Made by a program: the position numbers and the translations under genes
Shown: piece by piece, positions 1 to 11,682 of the stretch
How the letters are laid out: every line of letters begins with the position of its first letter
Position numbering within the stretch: the first letter of the stretch is position 1
Source: Antilocapra americana
Taxonomy: Eukaryota > Chordata > Mammalia > Artiodactyla > Antilocapridae
NCBI GenBank assembly: GCA_007570785.1
Contig: ML660201.1
Location: forward strand, 47,358,949-47,422,948
Reading direction: 5' to 3'
DNA length: 64,000 nucleotides
Notes under the pieces: model-generated
What the model was told of the DNA's origin: nothing
What the model saw: only the letters and a program-made list of their open reading frames with translations
The model's database searches: none

Positions 1-2832
1 GTGATGCTTGGGCACCTCATGCAATAGGGATTGAGCGTGGAGGAGTGTGATGAGCAGTCTGCAGTTTGGCCTGGCAGGACGAAGAGCCTGTGTAGGGGAG
101 CCCTGGGGAGGATTGCACTGGAGACCGTGTGGACAGGAGGGCTTGACCTTTATCCTCTGGGCCCCGGGGGGTGCCTGCAAAGATGCAGGAGAGAGGGACA
201 TCCTCAGATTCTGCTTGAAGTAGCCTTGAGGTGGGAGGAGGTACACCGGAGGGGCTAGGGCTGCTCTGTGGCCGATAAGGAGAAAAATGTCACCACCCTT
301 CTTTTCTTCCCACCCATGGTATGTGGGGAAAGGCGAGGGTGGCCCAGCCCTGTGGCAGTGATTGAAGAAGGCTGACCCTTTTCCCAGCAAGGGTCAGCCT
401 CCAGCCTGCGATGTGACTTTGCCAGAAGCTGTTTGGGTCCTGCCCATCGGCTTCCTGTGGGCCACTCGACCCAGTTGCGATTTTACATGTAGGGGGTGTC
501 TTGGCGGCTGCCCCTTGAGGGCTGGAGAACTCTGGCACGAAGGCTGCGCTGAGCAAATGTTTGTAAGCGAATGGTAGGGCAGACCCTCTGCCCAAGGCGG
601 GAGGCGGTGGGAGGGACCAAACAGTAGCAGCTGGCCTTTGCCCATCCTCAGGCCAGACCCGTCTTCCTGGGGGAAGAGATTTCCCCACCATGCCTTGGAA
701 ACAAGGTGTGGGGCTCCTGGGAAGCCTGGCCTTGCCATAGTCCTGGGTTTCTCTCCGGGTTCACGACTCTCCCTGCCGTCCCCCCTCCCCCTGCCCCCTG
801 TGGCAAACAGTGGCTGCCTTGTTCCAGCTCCCATAGAGCTGCCCTGTTCTCTGCACACTAAAAATGGAAACCCCCAAGCTATTTTGGGAGCAGTGCCCAG
901 CCAGGCCGTGGCCACAGCTCCTCGCTGGACCTTCCTCCAAGCGTTATGCCCAGCCCTGCTCTCTCTGAGCCAGCCTTAAGAGCACCCTGCTGGGGGGCCT
1001 CGGCTGGGAGGAGCCAACCTGGACCCTGGGAAGCTCTCGGAGGAGCACTATGCACCGGCAGACTGGCAACAGGTGGCGGGAGGCCGGGCCATGTGGCCTG
1101 AACACAAACAAGCAGGGAGAGCGTCTCACAGCTTGGGATGCACGCCAGTGCCCAGCACTTTACCCACCCTGGTGCTCCAGGCTGGAGACCAGCCAGGTTT
1201 TAGCAAGGTGGTGTCATGGTTTCCTGGTCTCCCCAGGCTTCAGGTGGAGCCTGCAGGGAGGGAGTCTGTGAGGAGAGCAAGCCCTCAAGGTCTGGGAAGG
1301 TTCAGGGGATGGGTACTTGTATGGTGACTTCCTCTAGGACCACCCCCTACCCCTCCTCCTCCCCCTCTGCTCTGACCTGCAGGAGAGGAAATAGCAAGAG
1401 ATGATGGCCTGGCTTCCAGAGCCCTTGAGGACTTAGGGCTCAAACCAGGGAAGTGTGTGTGAATCTGTATGGGGTCTGGATGTGGGTGGTGGTGTGTGTA
1501 TCTTGGGTGGGAGGGTGGGTAAGTGTGTCTGTGTGGGGAGTGCTTCCAGGTATGTGTCTCTGGCTTGTTTGTACAGGCGATTTGTGCATGCGTCTAGGTG
1601 TGTGCTCACGTCCATGTGTTTGGGTGTCGGTGTGTGCATACAGGGTGGGTGGTGTGTGTGCTTTTTGGTGTGTGGGAGCATGAGTGTGCTCACGTGCTGG
1701 TGGCAGCCTGAGGTGAGGCTCGGCCCAGGCCTGTGGGAAGGGTATGTACCTGGGCGCCCTGAGAGGGCAGAGTTTGGGCAGAGGGCATGGATGGGAGATC
1801 CCGAGGGCAGGCTATAGTGGGGGACAGCACCAAAGTGGGGGCCGGACTAGGCCCTGCCAGCCACACAGCTCCTCCTTAGCCGCCCTTTCCCAGGCTCTGA
1901 GGATGCCTGGTTCTGCTGCCCTCCCCCTCCCATGGGCTCCGAGGAGGCGTCCCCAGTGGAATGTGTTTGGTGGCCAAGGGCCAGCCTGGGCCCAGCTCCA
2001 CTAGCAGACTGGGCAGCGGGGAGGGGTACCTTTGTGCTGCCCCTGGTGGGGGTTGCACATGCCTGCTGCCCAGCCCCCAGCTCCATGCTCTGCTCTCTCC
2101 CTGGCTAGGTGACTCCTGCTTGGGGCATGCCGTTGTCTCCCGATTCAGCCGGCCCTGCCAGGTGAGCCTGGCCTCACACCCAGGTGTCTGGGTGCAGTGG
2201 GACTCCCCCCCTCTACCGGGGGCTCTCCAACCTGAGGTTCAGCCATTTAGGCCCTGTCCATGGCAGCCTTAACCCCCTTATCTCTCCAGTCTGTCCGTTC
2301 TCTGGTTATCACCCTTCTGGATTCCTAGCCTGAAAGACCCTTCACCCAGTTCTTGCTCTGCTGTAACATGCAGGTGGCCCATGGGATCGGGCCCTCTCGT
2401 TTCCTGCCCAGGAAACTGACATCCATGCAGAGGGATTTTCTGGGTCCCTTCTTCCCATCCCCTGGCTCTCCTGCCCTTCCAGGCCCTGGTCCCTGGGAGA
2501 GGAATGTTTCCCACATCTCTCCCTCTCTAGCTCCTCACCTTTGGACCCTGTGTTGACAATGGGCAGGTCAGGTGAGGGGTGGGGGTTGCCGGTCTCCTGA
2601 GAGAGTGAGACTTACAGAGAATGGGCAATGTTGATGTTTCCAGGACAGCGTCTGCTGAGCCCTTGCTAGTGTGTGGGCCTGCGGTCCTCATAACCGCGGT
2701 GCCATCTCAGCCTGGTCCTCGCTGGGTTGGGAGGGGCATCTTGGCAGTGCCACAGCCCTACTTCTCACCAGTGGTCCCACGGTACTCAGGCAGCTGCACG
2801 AGCCCTGCTCAAGCTCTCTGTCTCCCTGCCAG
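1..2832. other. Upstream or 5' intronic DNA of PLXNB1, no coding exon recognised
   Basis: The stretch before the first coding exon is GC-rich and unique-looking. None of its open frames resembles a known protein or continues across splice sites, so I read them as chance frames. PLXNB1 is known to have non-coding 5' exons, so this is probably the intron before the ATG exon, with the true promoter outside the window or unrecognised here. A TG-rich stretch at 1453-1690 is the only low-complexity feature. Confidence 0.5.
1453..1690. repeat. Degenerate TG-rich low-complexity tract
   Basis: About 240 bases are dominated by interrupted GTGTGT and TGGGTGTG runs. The frames translated from it are cysteine, valine and tryptophan rich, as expected from the repeat, and are not genes. 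Confidence 0.7.
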
Positions 2833-3945
2833 GTGACCATGCCCGCCCTCGGCCTAGCTCTCCTCCAGGCGCTCTGGGCTGGGTGGGTCCTCGCCCTCCA
2901 GCCCCCGCCACTGCCGGCTTTCACCCCCAACGGTACGCGTCTGCAGCACCTGGCCCGAGACCCCACCTCAGGCACCCTCTACCTCGGAGCCACCAACTTC
3001 TTGTTCCAGCTGAGCCCCGAGCTGCAGCTGGAGGCCACTGTGTCCACTGGCCCCGTGCTGGACAGCAGGGACTGTCTGCCCCCGGTGATGCCAGACGAGT
3101 GCCCCCAGGCACAGCCCACCAGCAACCCTAACCAGCTGCTCCTGGTGAGCCCGGGGGCCCTGGTGGTGTGCGGCAGCGTGCACCAGGGGGTCTGTGAGCA
3201 GCGGCGCCTGGGCCAGCTCGGGCAGCTGCTGCTGCGGCCGGAGCGGCCTGGGGACACCCAGTATGTGGCTGCCAACGACCCTGCCGTCAGCACGGTGGGA
3301 CTGGTGGCCCAGGGCCCGTCTGGGGAGCCCCTCCTCTTTGTGGGGCGAGGCTACACCAGCCGAGGCGTAGGGGGCGGCATCCCACCCATCACCACCCGGG
3401 CCTTACAGCCCCCGGACCCCCAGGCCGCCTTCTCTTACGAGGAGACGGCCAAGCTCGCTGTGGGCCGCCTCTCAGAGTACAGCCATCACTTCGTGAGCGC
3501 TTTTGCGCATGGGGCCAGCGCTTACTTCCTGTTCCTTCGGCGGGACCTGCAGGCTCAGTCGCGAGCCTTCCGCGCCTACGTGTCCCGCGTGTGCCTCCGG
3601 GATCAGCACTACTACTCCTACGTGGAGCTGCCCTTGGCCTGTCAAGGGGGCCGCTACGGGCTCATCCAGGCTGCGGCCGTGGCCACCTCCGCGGAGGTGG
3701 CACAGGGCGAGGTGCTGTTCGTGGCCTTCTCCTCGGCCGCTGCCCCGACCGTGGGCCGACCCCCCGCGGCAGCTGCGGGGACAACTGGCGCATCGGCACT
3801 CTGCGCCTTCCCCCTGGATGAGGTGGATCGCCTTGCTAATCGCACCCGCAACGCCTGCTACACCCGGGAGGGCCGCGCTGAGGACGGGGCTGAGGTGGCC
3901 TACATCGAGTATGATGTCAACTCTGACTGTGCTCAGCTGCCCGTG
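2833..3945 (+). CDS. PLXNB1: PLXNB1 first coding exon: signal peptide and most of the Sema domain
   Basis: The exon opens after a pyrimidine-rich acceptor ending in AG at 2832. ATG is at 2839, and the exon closes in phase 0 at 3945 before GTAAGT. It encodes residues 1-369: a leucine/alanine/tryptophan-rich leader, then the beta-propeller Sema domain that binds the semaphorin ligand. Visible landmarks are the [14 protein letters not shown] loop and the [11 protein letters not shown] stretch near the end. The ATG sits in a moderate initiation context (gtgaccATGc). Confidence 0.96.
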
Positions 3946-6900
3946 GTAAGTCCTGTCCCTGAGGCCACTGGGCAGGCATTTACTGGTCAGGTCAGCGGAT
4001 GTTAAGTGATTCCTTTGTGTCTGGCGATGGAGGAGTACCTTACAGTAAGAGTAGCATTCAGGGGAGACAGAGAGCCAGCTGTGCAGGGCTGTGCTTGGAC
4101 CTGGCACCGAAGGGATGGCACTTGTGTAGGTGGACTGACAGGGTGTTTGAGGGTCTAGGGTATGGGGCAGGGACCCTGAATGTGGCACGGTTGGTCTCTA
4201 TTGTTTAAAGTTTCTTGAGCGACAGAGGCAAGTGAGATGCAACCTTGTTGAAACTTGTTTGGCTCTTGTCTCAGGATGGGCGAACACTTCCAGATGGCGT
4301 TAGTGGTAAAGAATCCACCTGCCAGTGCAGGAGACATAAGAAACGCAGGTTCAGTCCTTGGGTGGGGAAGATGTCCTGGAGGAGGTATGGCAACCCACTC
4401 CAGTGGGTTCTTGCTTGGGAAGTCCCATGGACAGAGGAGCCTGGTGGACTACAGCCCCTAGGGTCGCAAAGAGATGGACCTGACCGAAACAACTTAGCAT
4501 ACATGCAGGTTGGATAAAAAGGGTAGAAGCTGCATGCATATAGGGAGACTGATTCAGTGAGAGGTGGGCGGGGACCCAGTTAGTGGACGTGGAGAGAAGG
4601 ATGCAGGCCGGAAGAAGTTTCGGAAGAATGGTCCAGGGGAAGGCTTGTGCATGAACTGGAGGGAGCAGCTCCCAGGCCAGGGATGGGAGAAAGTGGGGCC
4701 CCCAGACATGTGGGGATCAAAAGACATGATGGAGCTGCTGCAGACTGTGGAGGGAAGCCACTGAGGCAGGACCAAGGATGTGGCTGCGGGAGAGCCAAGA
4801 ACTGGCAGAGATGCTGGGAGAGGGGATGCAGTTGTTCAGGGCGGATGGAGGTGATCTGGGGAGGGCCTAACTTGGGCTTCTGGCTGCCTGCAGGATACTC
4901 TGGATGCGTATCCCTGTGGCTCAGACCACACGCCCAGCCCCATGGCCAGCCGTGTCCCCCTGGAAGCCACACCGGTTCTGGAGTGGCCAGGGGTCCAGCT
5001 AACAGCCGTGGCGATCACCGTGGAAGATGGACACACCATTGCTTTCCTGGGCGACAGTCAAGGGCAGCTACATAGGGTGAGTCCACAGGATGTGCTGGGC
5101 CCTGCCTCAGATCTGGAAGGGATAAGCTGCTGGGGACCCATTCTGGGCAGAGCTAAGCCTGGGACCCCTGGGGCTGCGATATGAGATCTGTTATCTGTCT
5201 CTGGCCCCAGGCTGGGGGAGATGACCTGTGTTCCTCTTTTTGGGGCTGGATGGCATTTACCCATGATACCCCCACTCCCACCCCGGGGCTGGGTGGTAAT
5301 GACCTGTACTGCTTAGGAGGAAATTCTACTTGTAAATTACTTTCCTGGGGCGAGCAGGGCGGGTCTTGGGCCTCAGACCCTGTGGTCTCTGATCTCAGGT
5401 CTACTTGGGCCCAGGGAGCGATGGCCACCCGTACTCCACGCAGATCGTCCAGCAGGGGTCTGCGGTGAGCAGAGACCTCATCTTTGATGGGGCCTTCGAG
5501 CACCTGTATGTCATGACCCAGAGCACGGTGAGTGCCAGGTGCCAACCAGGGAGGGCATGGCTGTTGGGAGGGCCCTTGAGGGAACCGGGGCCCCTGTATA
5601 ATGTGGGGGTGCCGCCGGCACTTGGATCGCTGGCCTCAAGTCTTCTTTGCTGCTGTAGCTTCTCAAGATTCCCGTGGCCTCGTGTGCTCAGCACCTCGAC
5701 TGTGCATCCTGCCTGGCTCACAGGGACCCATACTGTGGGTGGTGTGTGCTCCTCGGCAGGTCAGTGCCCCCCCCACCCCAATCATCCCCACCTCACCCCC
5801 AGCCTCCTGCCCACAATGCTCCTACCCACTTGCCCTGTCTCCAAGGTTCCCGGTGCTTGGCCCTTGACTCTCCACCTTTGACCCCTGGATGTGCCAATCC
5901 CATCCTCCACCCTGACTTGCCAGGCATGTCATGGCCCCTTTGAGGACCTTGCCCAGGTCCCTAGGATTGTCGGGGTCTGTGCCCCATGAACTGCCAGTGG
6001 CCCTGTGAGGGTCGCAGGTGGACACTGGTCCTTTTCGTCCAGGTGCAGCCGCCGTGCCGAGTGCTCTCGGGGCCGGGGCTCAGAGCGGTGGCTGTGGAGC
6101 TTGCAGCCTGAGCTGGGATGTCTGCGCGTGGCAGCCTTGAGTCCTGCCAACATCAGCCGTGAGGACAGGAGGGAGGTGAAGACCAGAGCAGGCGGGGCCC
6201 TGTTCCTAACCCAGGCTGGGGTAGGGGTGCTTGTGACCCCTGGGGGCTGGCGGCCGCAGGTGCCTGCCCCCACAGGGAGCCTGTACACGGAGCCTGATCT
6301 GCTGCCCGGGGACTCCAACGGTGTCCCGGCCTCTCTTGGCAGGTTTTCCTGTCGGTCCCTGGCCTGCCCCCGCTGTGGCCGGGGGAGTCTTATTCCTGCC
6401 ACTTTGGGGAATCCCAGAGCCCTGCCCTGCTGACCAATTCTGGGGTGATGTGCCCCTCCCCGGACCCGAGCGAGGCCCCAGAGCTGCCAAGAGGAGCCGG
6501 TGGGTGAGAGAAGGAGCCCTGCCGTCTTCCCATCTTGCTCCAAGGGGTGTGATTGGGATGAGGTGTGAATGTAGGCAAAGGACTCTGAAGCGGTGCCTTT
6601 CTCTGCATCCTCCATCTGCTCCTAGGTCCCCTCAGGTCCCTCTTTCCTACCCGGTGGGCTGTGTTCCCGACCTTTGGAGTGCTGATCCCAAACCCGGTGT
6701 GGTCTCGGGGTCCAGGTGCCCCTTGCCCGCCCTCAGCCCAGCCCCTCCCCTCTCTGCAGACCACGTGTCTGTGAGCATGGAGCTCAGGTTTGGTGCTGTC
6801 GTGATCGCTGAGGCTGCCCTCTCCTTCTACGACTGCGTGGCCATCACCTTGCTCCGCCCATCGGCACCGTGAGTTCCTCACCCTGACCCCCAACGCCCCC

Positions 6901-9900
6901 CACCCCGGGCCCCCCTGTGGTGACCCCGCACCCCATGGCTGTGCTCTGTGCAGATGCCAGGCCTGCGTGAGCAGCCATTGGGGGTGTAACTGGTGTGTCT
7001 GGCAGCACCTCTGCACGCACAAGGCCTCGTGTGATGCCGGGCCCATGGTGGTCGGCCGACAGGTGAGCCCAACGCCTTGCTGGGTCTGGGGGATGGGGTG
7101 GGGTGGGGCATGGGGGTCCCCATTGTGAGGGTGTCTCGGGCTCTGTGTGTCCACCTGCCCTGGGTGCTCCGTTACGAGCACCTGAGCTGCTATGCGGGAC
7201 CTACTCCCCAGAGGATGGCTGTCAGCATCCCACCTGTTTCGGGAGAGGCCGTTAGTGGCTGAGAGGCAGGCGAGGTCTGGGCCTTGCGCCCCACCTCGGC
7301 ACAGATGCCCCCGGAGCCTGCCCCCCACCCCGCCATCCCCTCTGGAGAATTAATGGGCTGTTTTTGTCTCTCTTCTCCTTGGTCTCCTTTCCTCTTAACA
7401 TACCCTTTGCCTGCCTGCCGCCTGCTCCCGCGCCTGCCTGCTGAGTGGCCCTTCCTGTCCCTTCCTGTCCCTCTCTGCCTCCCCCTCCAGAGTCCGCTTC
7501 TCTCCCCGGCCCCTCCTGCCCAAGATGCACCCACTTCCTTCCCACCCACAGCCCCCCAGACCATGGTCACCCCTGCCCCTGCCCCTGACACCCTGCCTGT
7601 GGACACTCCTTCCATAGCCTCCGATGTCCCCCCTGGGGCCAAGCCTTCCCCACTCAGCCCCTGGGGGCCATGGGCAGGAACCAGCCCCACCCTTGCCTCG
7701 GCTCCCATGGAGTCGCCTCTCCCCGGGGACCCTCCTTCTGCACCCCCCAGCCCCCAGAGCACGCCTGGACCTGCCGTGCCTGCCCCCTCAGCCTTAGGAC
7801 CCCTGGCCACCCCCGAGGACCTGTTGGCCTCGCACTTACCACCCTCCGAGGCAGCGGCCCTGCCCCCCGCCCATGCAGAGCCTGGCCCCGAGGCCCTCCC
7901 CTCGGCGAGCCCCTGGGACCACCCTGCCGGCTCTGCCCCTGCCACCACTTTCCCAGGGGCCGCTGGCTCCACGAAGCCCGCTCTGGACTGGCTCATGAGA
8001 GAAGGAGGCGAGCTGCCCGAGGCGGACGAGTGGATGGGGGGTGATACGCCCGCCTTCTCCACTTCCACCCTCCTCTCAGGTGATGGAGACTCTGCTGAGC
8101 ATGAGGGCCCTCCCGCCCCGCTCATCCTCCTGTCCAGCCTCGACTACCAGTACGACACCCCTGGGCTCTGGGAGCTGGTGAGCCCAGGAAGGAGGCCTCA
8201 GGGGAGGGGCTGGGGGCCCACCTCGTGCGAGGGATGGGATGGAGGGCGGGGTCCACCGCTTTGCACTGGCCTGGGCCCCCTGGGGTTCTGCCTGGGGAGG
8301 GGGGTGCTGTGACGGTGGGTGGGCGCCATAGACTGCCTTGCGCTTGGGGCCACAGGAGGAAGTGAGCTGGGGGGCAGCCTCCTGCCCATGTGTGGAGAGC
8401 GTGCAGGGGCCCCGCCTGATGCCCGTCCACGTCCAGCGAGAAGTGCGGCTGCTGGGCCGCAATCTGCGCCTCTTCCAGGTGCGTGACCCGTGTGCGGGGT
8501 CGCTGAGGCCTCTTGCGCGCGTGTGCTTGTGTGTGTGTGTGTGTGTGTGTGTGTGAGTTGCTCAGTCTGACTCCTTGCAACCCCATGCAGTGTGTGTGTG
8601 TGAGTGAGAGTCGCTCAGTCTGACTCCTTGCAACCCCATGGACTACAACCCTCCACCCTCTGTCTGTGGAATTTCCCAGGCGAGAATACCGGAGTGGCTT
8701 GCCATTTCCTTCTCCAGGGGATTTTCCCCACCCAGGGATCAAACCCAGGTCTACGGCATTGTAGTCAGATCCTTTTTTTTTCTGGAAAAGTTTACTGTGC
8801 ACAGAGGGGAAGGGCTCAGTCCTTCTTGGCTGCCGCTTTCCTTGTGGCGGCAGCTCCTCTCTTCATCTTAGCACCGATGGGTGTTCCCACCCCTTTCTTG
8901 ATCAGCCTGAGGGCCCGCTTGTCCTCGGAGACCTTGAGCAGCTCCCTGGCCCTTGGCTCATAAGGGGCAGAGCCACATGCCCCCCGGGTCTTGTGTTTGG
9001 TGAGGTGCCCGCTCGGTGGCGGCAGCTCCTTTTGGTCACCTTGTACGCCTTGTTGAGGCCCACGGCCAAGGGGCAGCGCAGAGCTGTTGTTCATCAGTGG
9101 CTGCTGTGGCGGGAGCGTAGGCCGATTCTTTACCGTCTGAGCCACCAGAGGAGGAAGCAGGGGCCTCCGAGGCTGTCGGTGAACTAGACACAAGTCCCGG
9201 GGAGGAGGGGAAAGTGTGACCTCAAATCTCGCTCCTGAAGCCGCCCCCCTGCTGTGTCCTCTGCCCTCAGGACAGTCCAGGAGACCACGAGTGTGTGATG
9301 GAGCTGGAGGGCCGGGAGGTGGTGGTTGAGGCCCGGGTCGAGTGCGAGCTGCCTCCAGATCCCCGGTGCCACGTCACATGCCAGCAGCACCAGGTACACA
9401 CCCCGAGTCCTGGGCGGGCAAGGGCACAGCGGCCACAGGCTGGCTACCGAGCTCAGCTGGCTGTGCCATGCTCACCCCAGCCCGCTCTCCGACCATGGGA
9501 CCCCGAGGGAGTCCTGCTATCCCAGCTCTGACCTCTGACCCTGTGCCCCAGGGGATCCTGCACCCCACCTTTGACTTCTGACTTCATGTTCCCAGAAAGG
9601 GAGCACACACTTTGGTCCTTTCTCTGGCCACCCTCTCCCCAGGCCCAGTGGCTCCCCTAACCCCGGGCTCTGACCGCACTCCCGTTTCTCCAGCTCAGCT
9701 ACGAGGCTCTGCAGCCAGAGCTCCGCGTGGGGCTGTTCCTGCGCCGCGCCGGCCGTCTGCGTGTGGACAGCGTGGCTGGGCTGCACGGTGAGCCACGGGG
9801 GGCTGTGGGCGCTGCTGGAGGCAACAGGGCTGTTCCCAGCCTGCCTGTCACTGTCATCTCTCCACCCCGCAGTGGTGCTTTATGACTGTTCCGTGGGCCA

Positions 9901-11641
9901 CGAGGACTGCAGCCGCTGCCAAACCGCCCTGCCCCAGTACGGCTGCGTGTGGTGCAAGGGGGCGCGTCCGCAGTGCGTGGCCCGGGAGGCCTGTGGCGAG
10001 GCCGAGGCTGTGGTCACCCAGTGCCCAGCACCGCTCATCCACTCGGTGAGCTGAAATACTGGCGCGTCCTCTCCAGGGGGTGGGGCTGCTGTGGGTTCAG
10101 GGGGCGGAAAGGTGGGAGAGGCTGGGGCTGTCTCTCCAGGCTGCCAGGCTCTCCAGGTGCGCCGGGTGACCAGTCCTTGTCCTGGAGCAGGTGGAGCCCC
10201 TGACGGGGCCTGTAGACGGCGGCACCCGGGTCACCATCAGGGGCTCCAACCTGGGCCAGCGCGTGCGGGACGTGCAGGACACGGTCAGAGTGGCTGGAGT
10301 GCCCTGTGCTGTGGACGCCCAGGAGTACGAGGTGTCCAGCAGGTGAGCGGGCTGCACCAAGAGTGCCGGGGATACCCCATGGGCACCACGGCTGGCTTTC
10401 TGGCTGGGCGCTGTCCACCCACGGCTCACCTGCACTCCCCTCTCCCTGCTCCCCTTGGCTCTGCTCACAGCGTCTCAGGGCTCGGGTTGCTGTGGAGGTC
10501 TTGGCTTGGGGCATGAACCTGTAGGTTCATGACCTGCAGCCCAGTCCCTGCCCAGAGCCGACTGGCGGCTCTGCCTCCCGGCTCAGCCTCGGTGTGCTTA
10601 GCCGGCTTTCCAAGTGCCTGTGGACATAGTTGTGGCAGCGGGCGCCTCGGATCCCAGACAGCTGTGCTCCGGGACTTACGCTCTGCCCTCTGGCTCTTCT
10701 TCCCCAAGCACTGCCCCGGGCGGGCTCCTCAGTGGGAAGGCTGACTTCTGACACACCTGCTGAGTGCCAGGCTCCGGGACCTCTGCGTCTTCCCAGAGCT
10801 TGTGACTTACAGGCTGGTTAGGGTCCCAGAGGTACACAGAACGGGGCCAAGGAGACATCTCTAAGCTGCAGGTCCCCAACCCACGGGATCTCAGGGTCAC
10901 CTGGCGAGTGGGTCCAAAACCCCCAGGGCAGAGCCTCAGGCCACCTCCCCCACTTCCTGCAGAGGTCTGTATCTGTAGGCCCCGTGGTCTGATTTTCAAC
11001 AAGACTTTCCTAGAGCTTGTCCTTGCCACCTGAACGTACTAAATGTACTATGACTAACAGCTTGGGGTGACTGTTAATGATCCTAGAACCACGAGACTAA
11101 AGTCGTTTCTGAACTGAAAGTGATCAAAATGCATTCCAGCTGAAGCTCTCCCGGGGAGTTCACACTTGGGTTGTTCTGTTCCCTGGGGATGTTTGCAGTG
11201 ACCGTGACGATGTCAGAGTCCAGCCTCTGTAGGCTTCACGTTCTGGAGAGTAATTGGCCCCGACTTTCTGTTTACTGTTGAGAACTAACATTTCTTAGAT
11301 TGTCCACTTTCCCTTCACGTCCAACCCCAGACCTGACTAGAGGTGTTTGGAAGTTTTTTTGGGGGGGAAATCAAGTTTATATCACCTTGGTGTTTGCTTG
11401 TTTTTATATATGTATATATAAACATATATGCATACAGGCTTCCCTAGTGGCTCAGATGGTAAAGAATCTGCCTGCAATGCTGGAACTGTGGGTTCGATCC
11501 CTGGGTTGGGAAGATCCCCTGGAGGAGGTCATGGCAACCCACTCCAGTATTCTTGCCTCGAGAATTCCATGGTTAGAGGAGCCTGGCGGGCTACAGTCCA
11601 TGGGGTTGCAAAGAGTCGGACATGACTAAGCGACTAACACA

Positions 11642-11682
<41 letters not shown>

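Noticed and set aside
2671..2838. Upstream extension of the first PLXNB1 open frame
   Set aside because: The frame is open to 2671, but a pyrimidine tract and AG acceptor at 2831-2832 and the typical signal peptide at 2839 show that the upstream part is intron.
4283..4505. tRNA-like heads of the SINEs as tRNA genes
   Set aside because: They are tRNA-derived SINE heads. None has a full cloverleaf with anticodon arm and terminator that I can draw.
7284..8312. 342-residue frame as a separate gene
   Set aside because: It is the proline-rich PLXNB1 exon 7491-8177 read through its flanking introns in the same frame.
8816..9193. Functional RPL36 retrogene
   Set aside because: The start codon is lost, the two halves are in different frames, and residues are deleted near the C-terminus.
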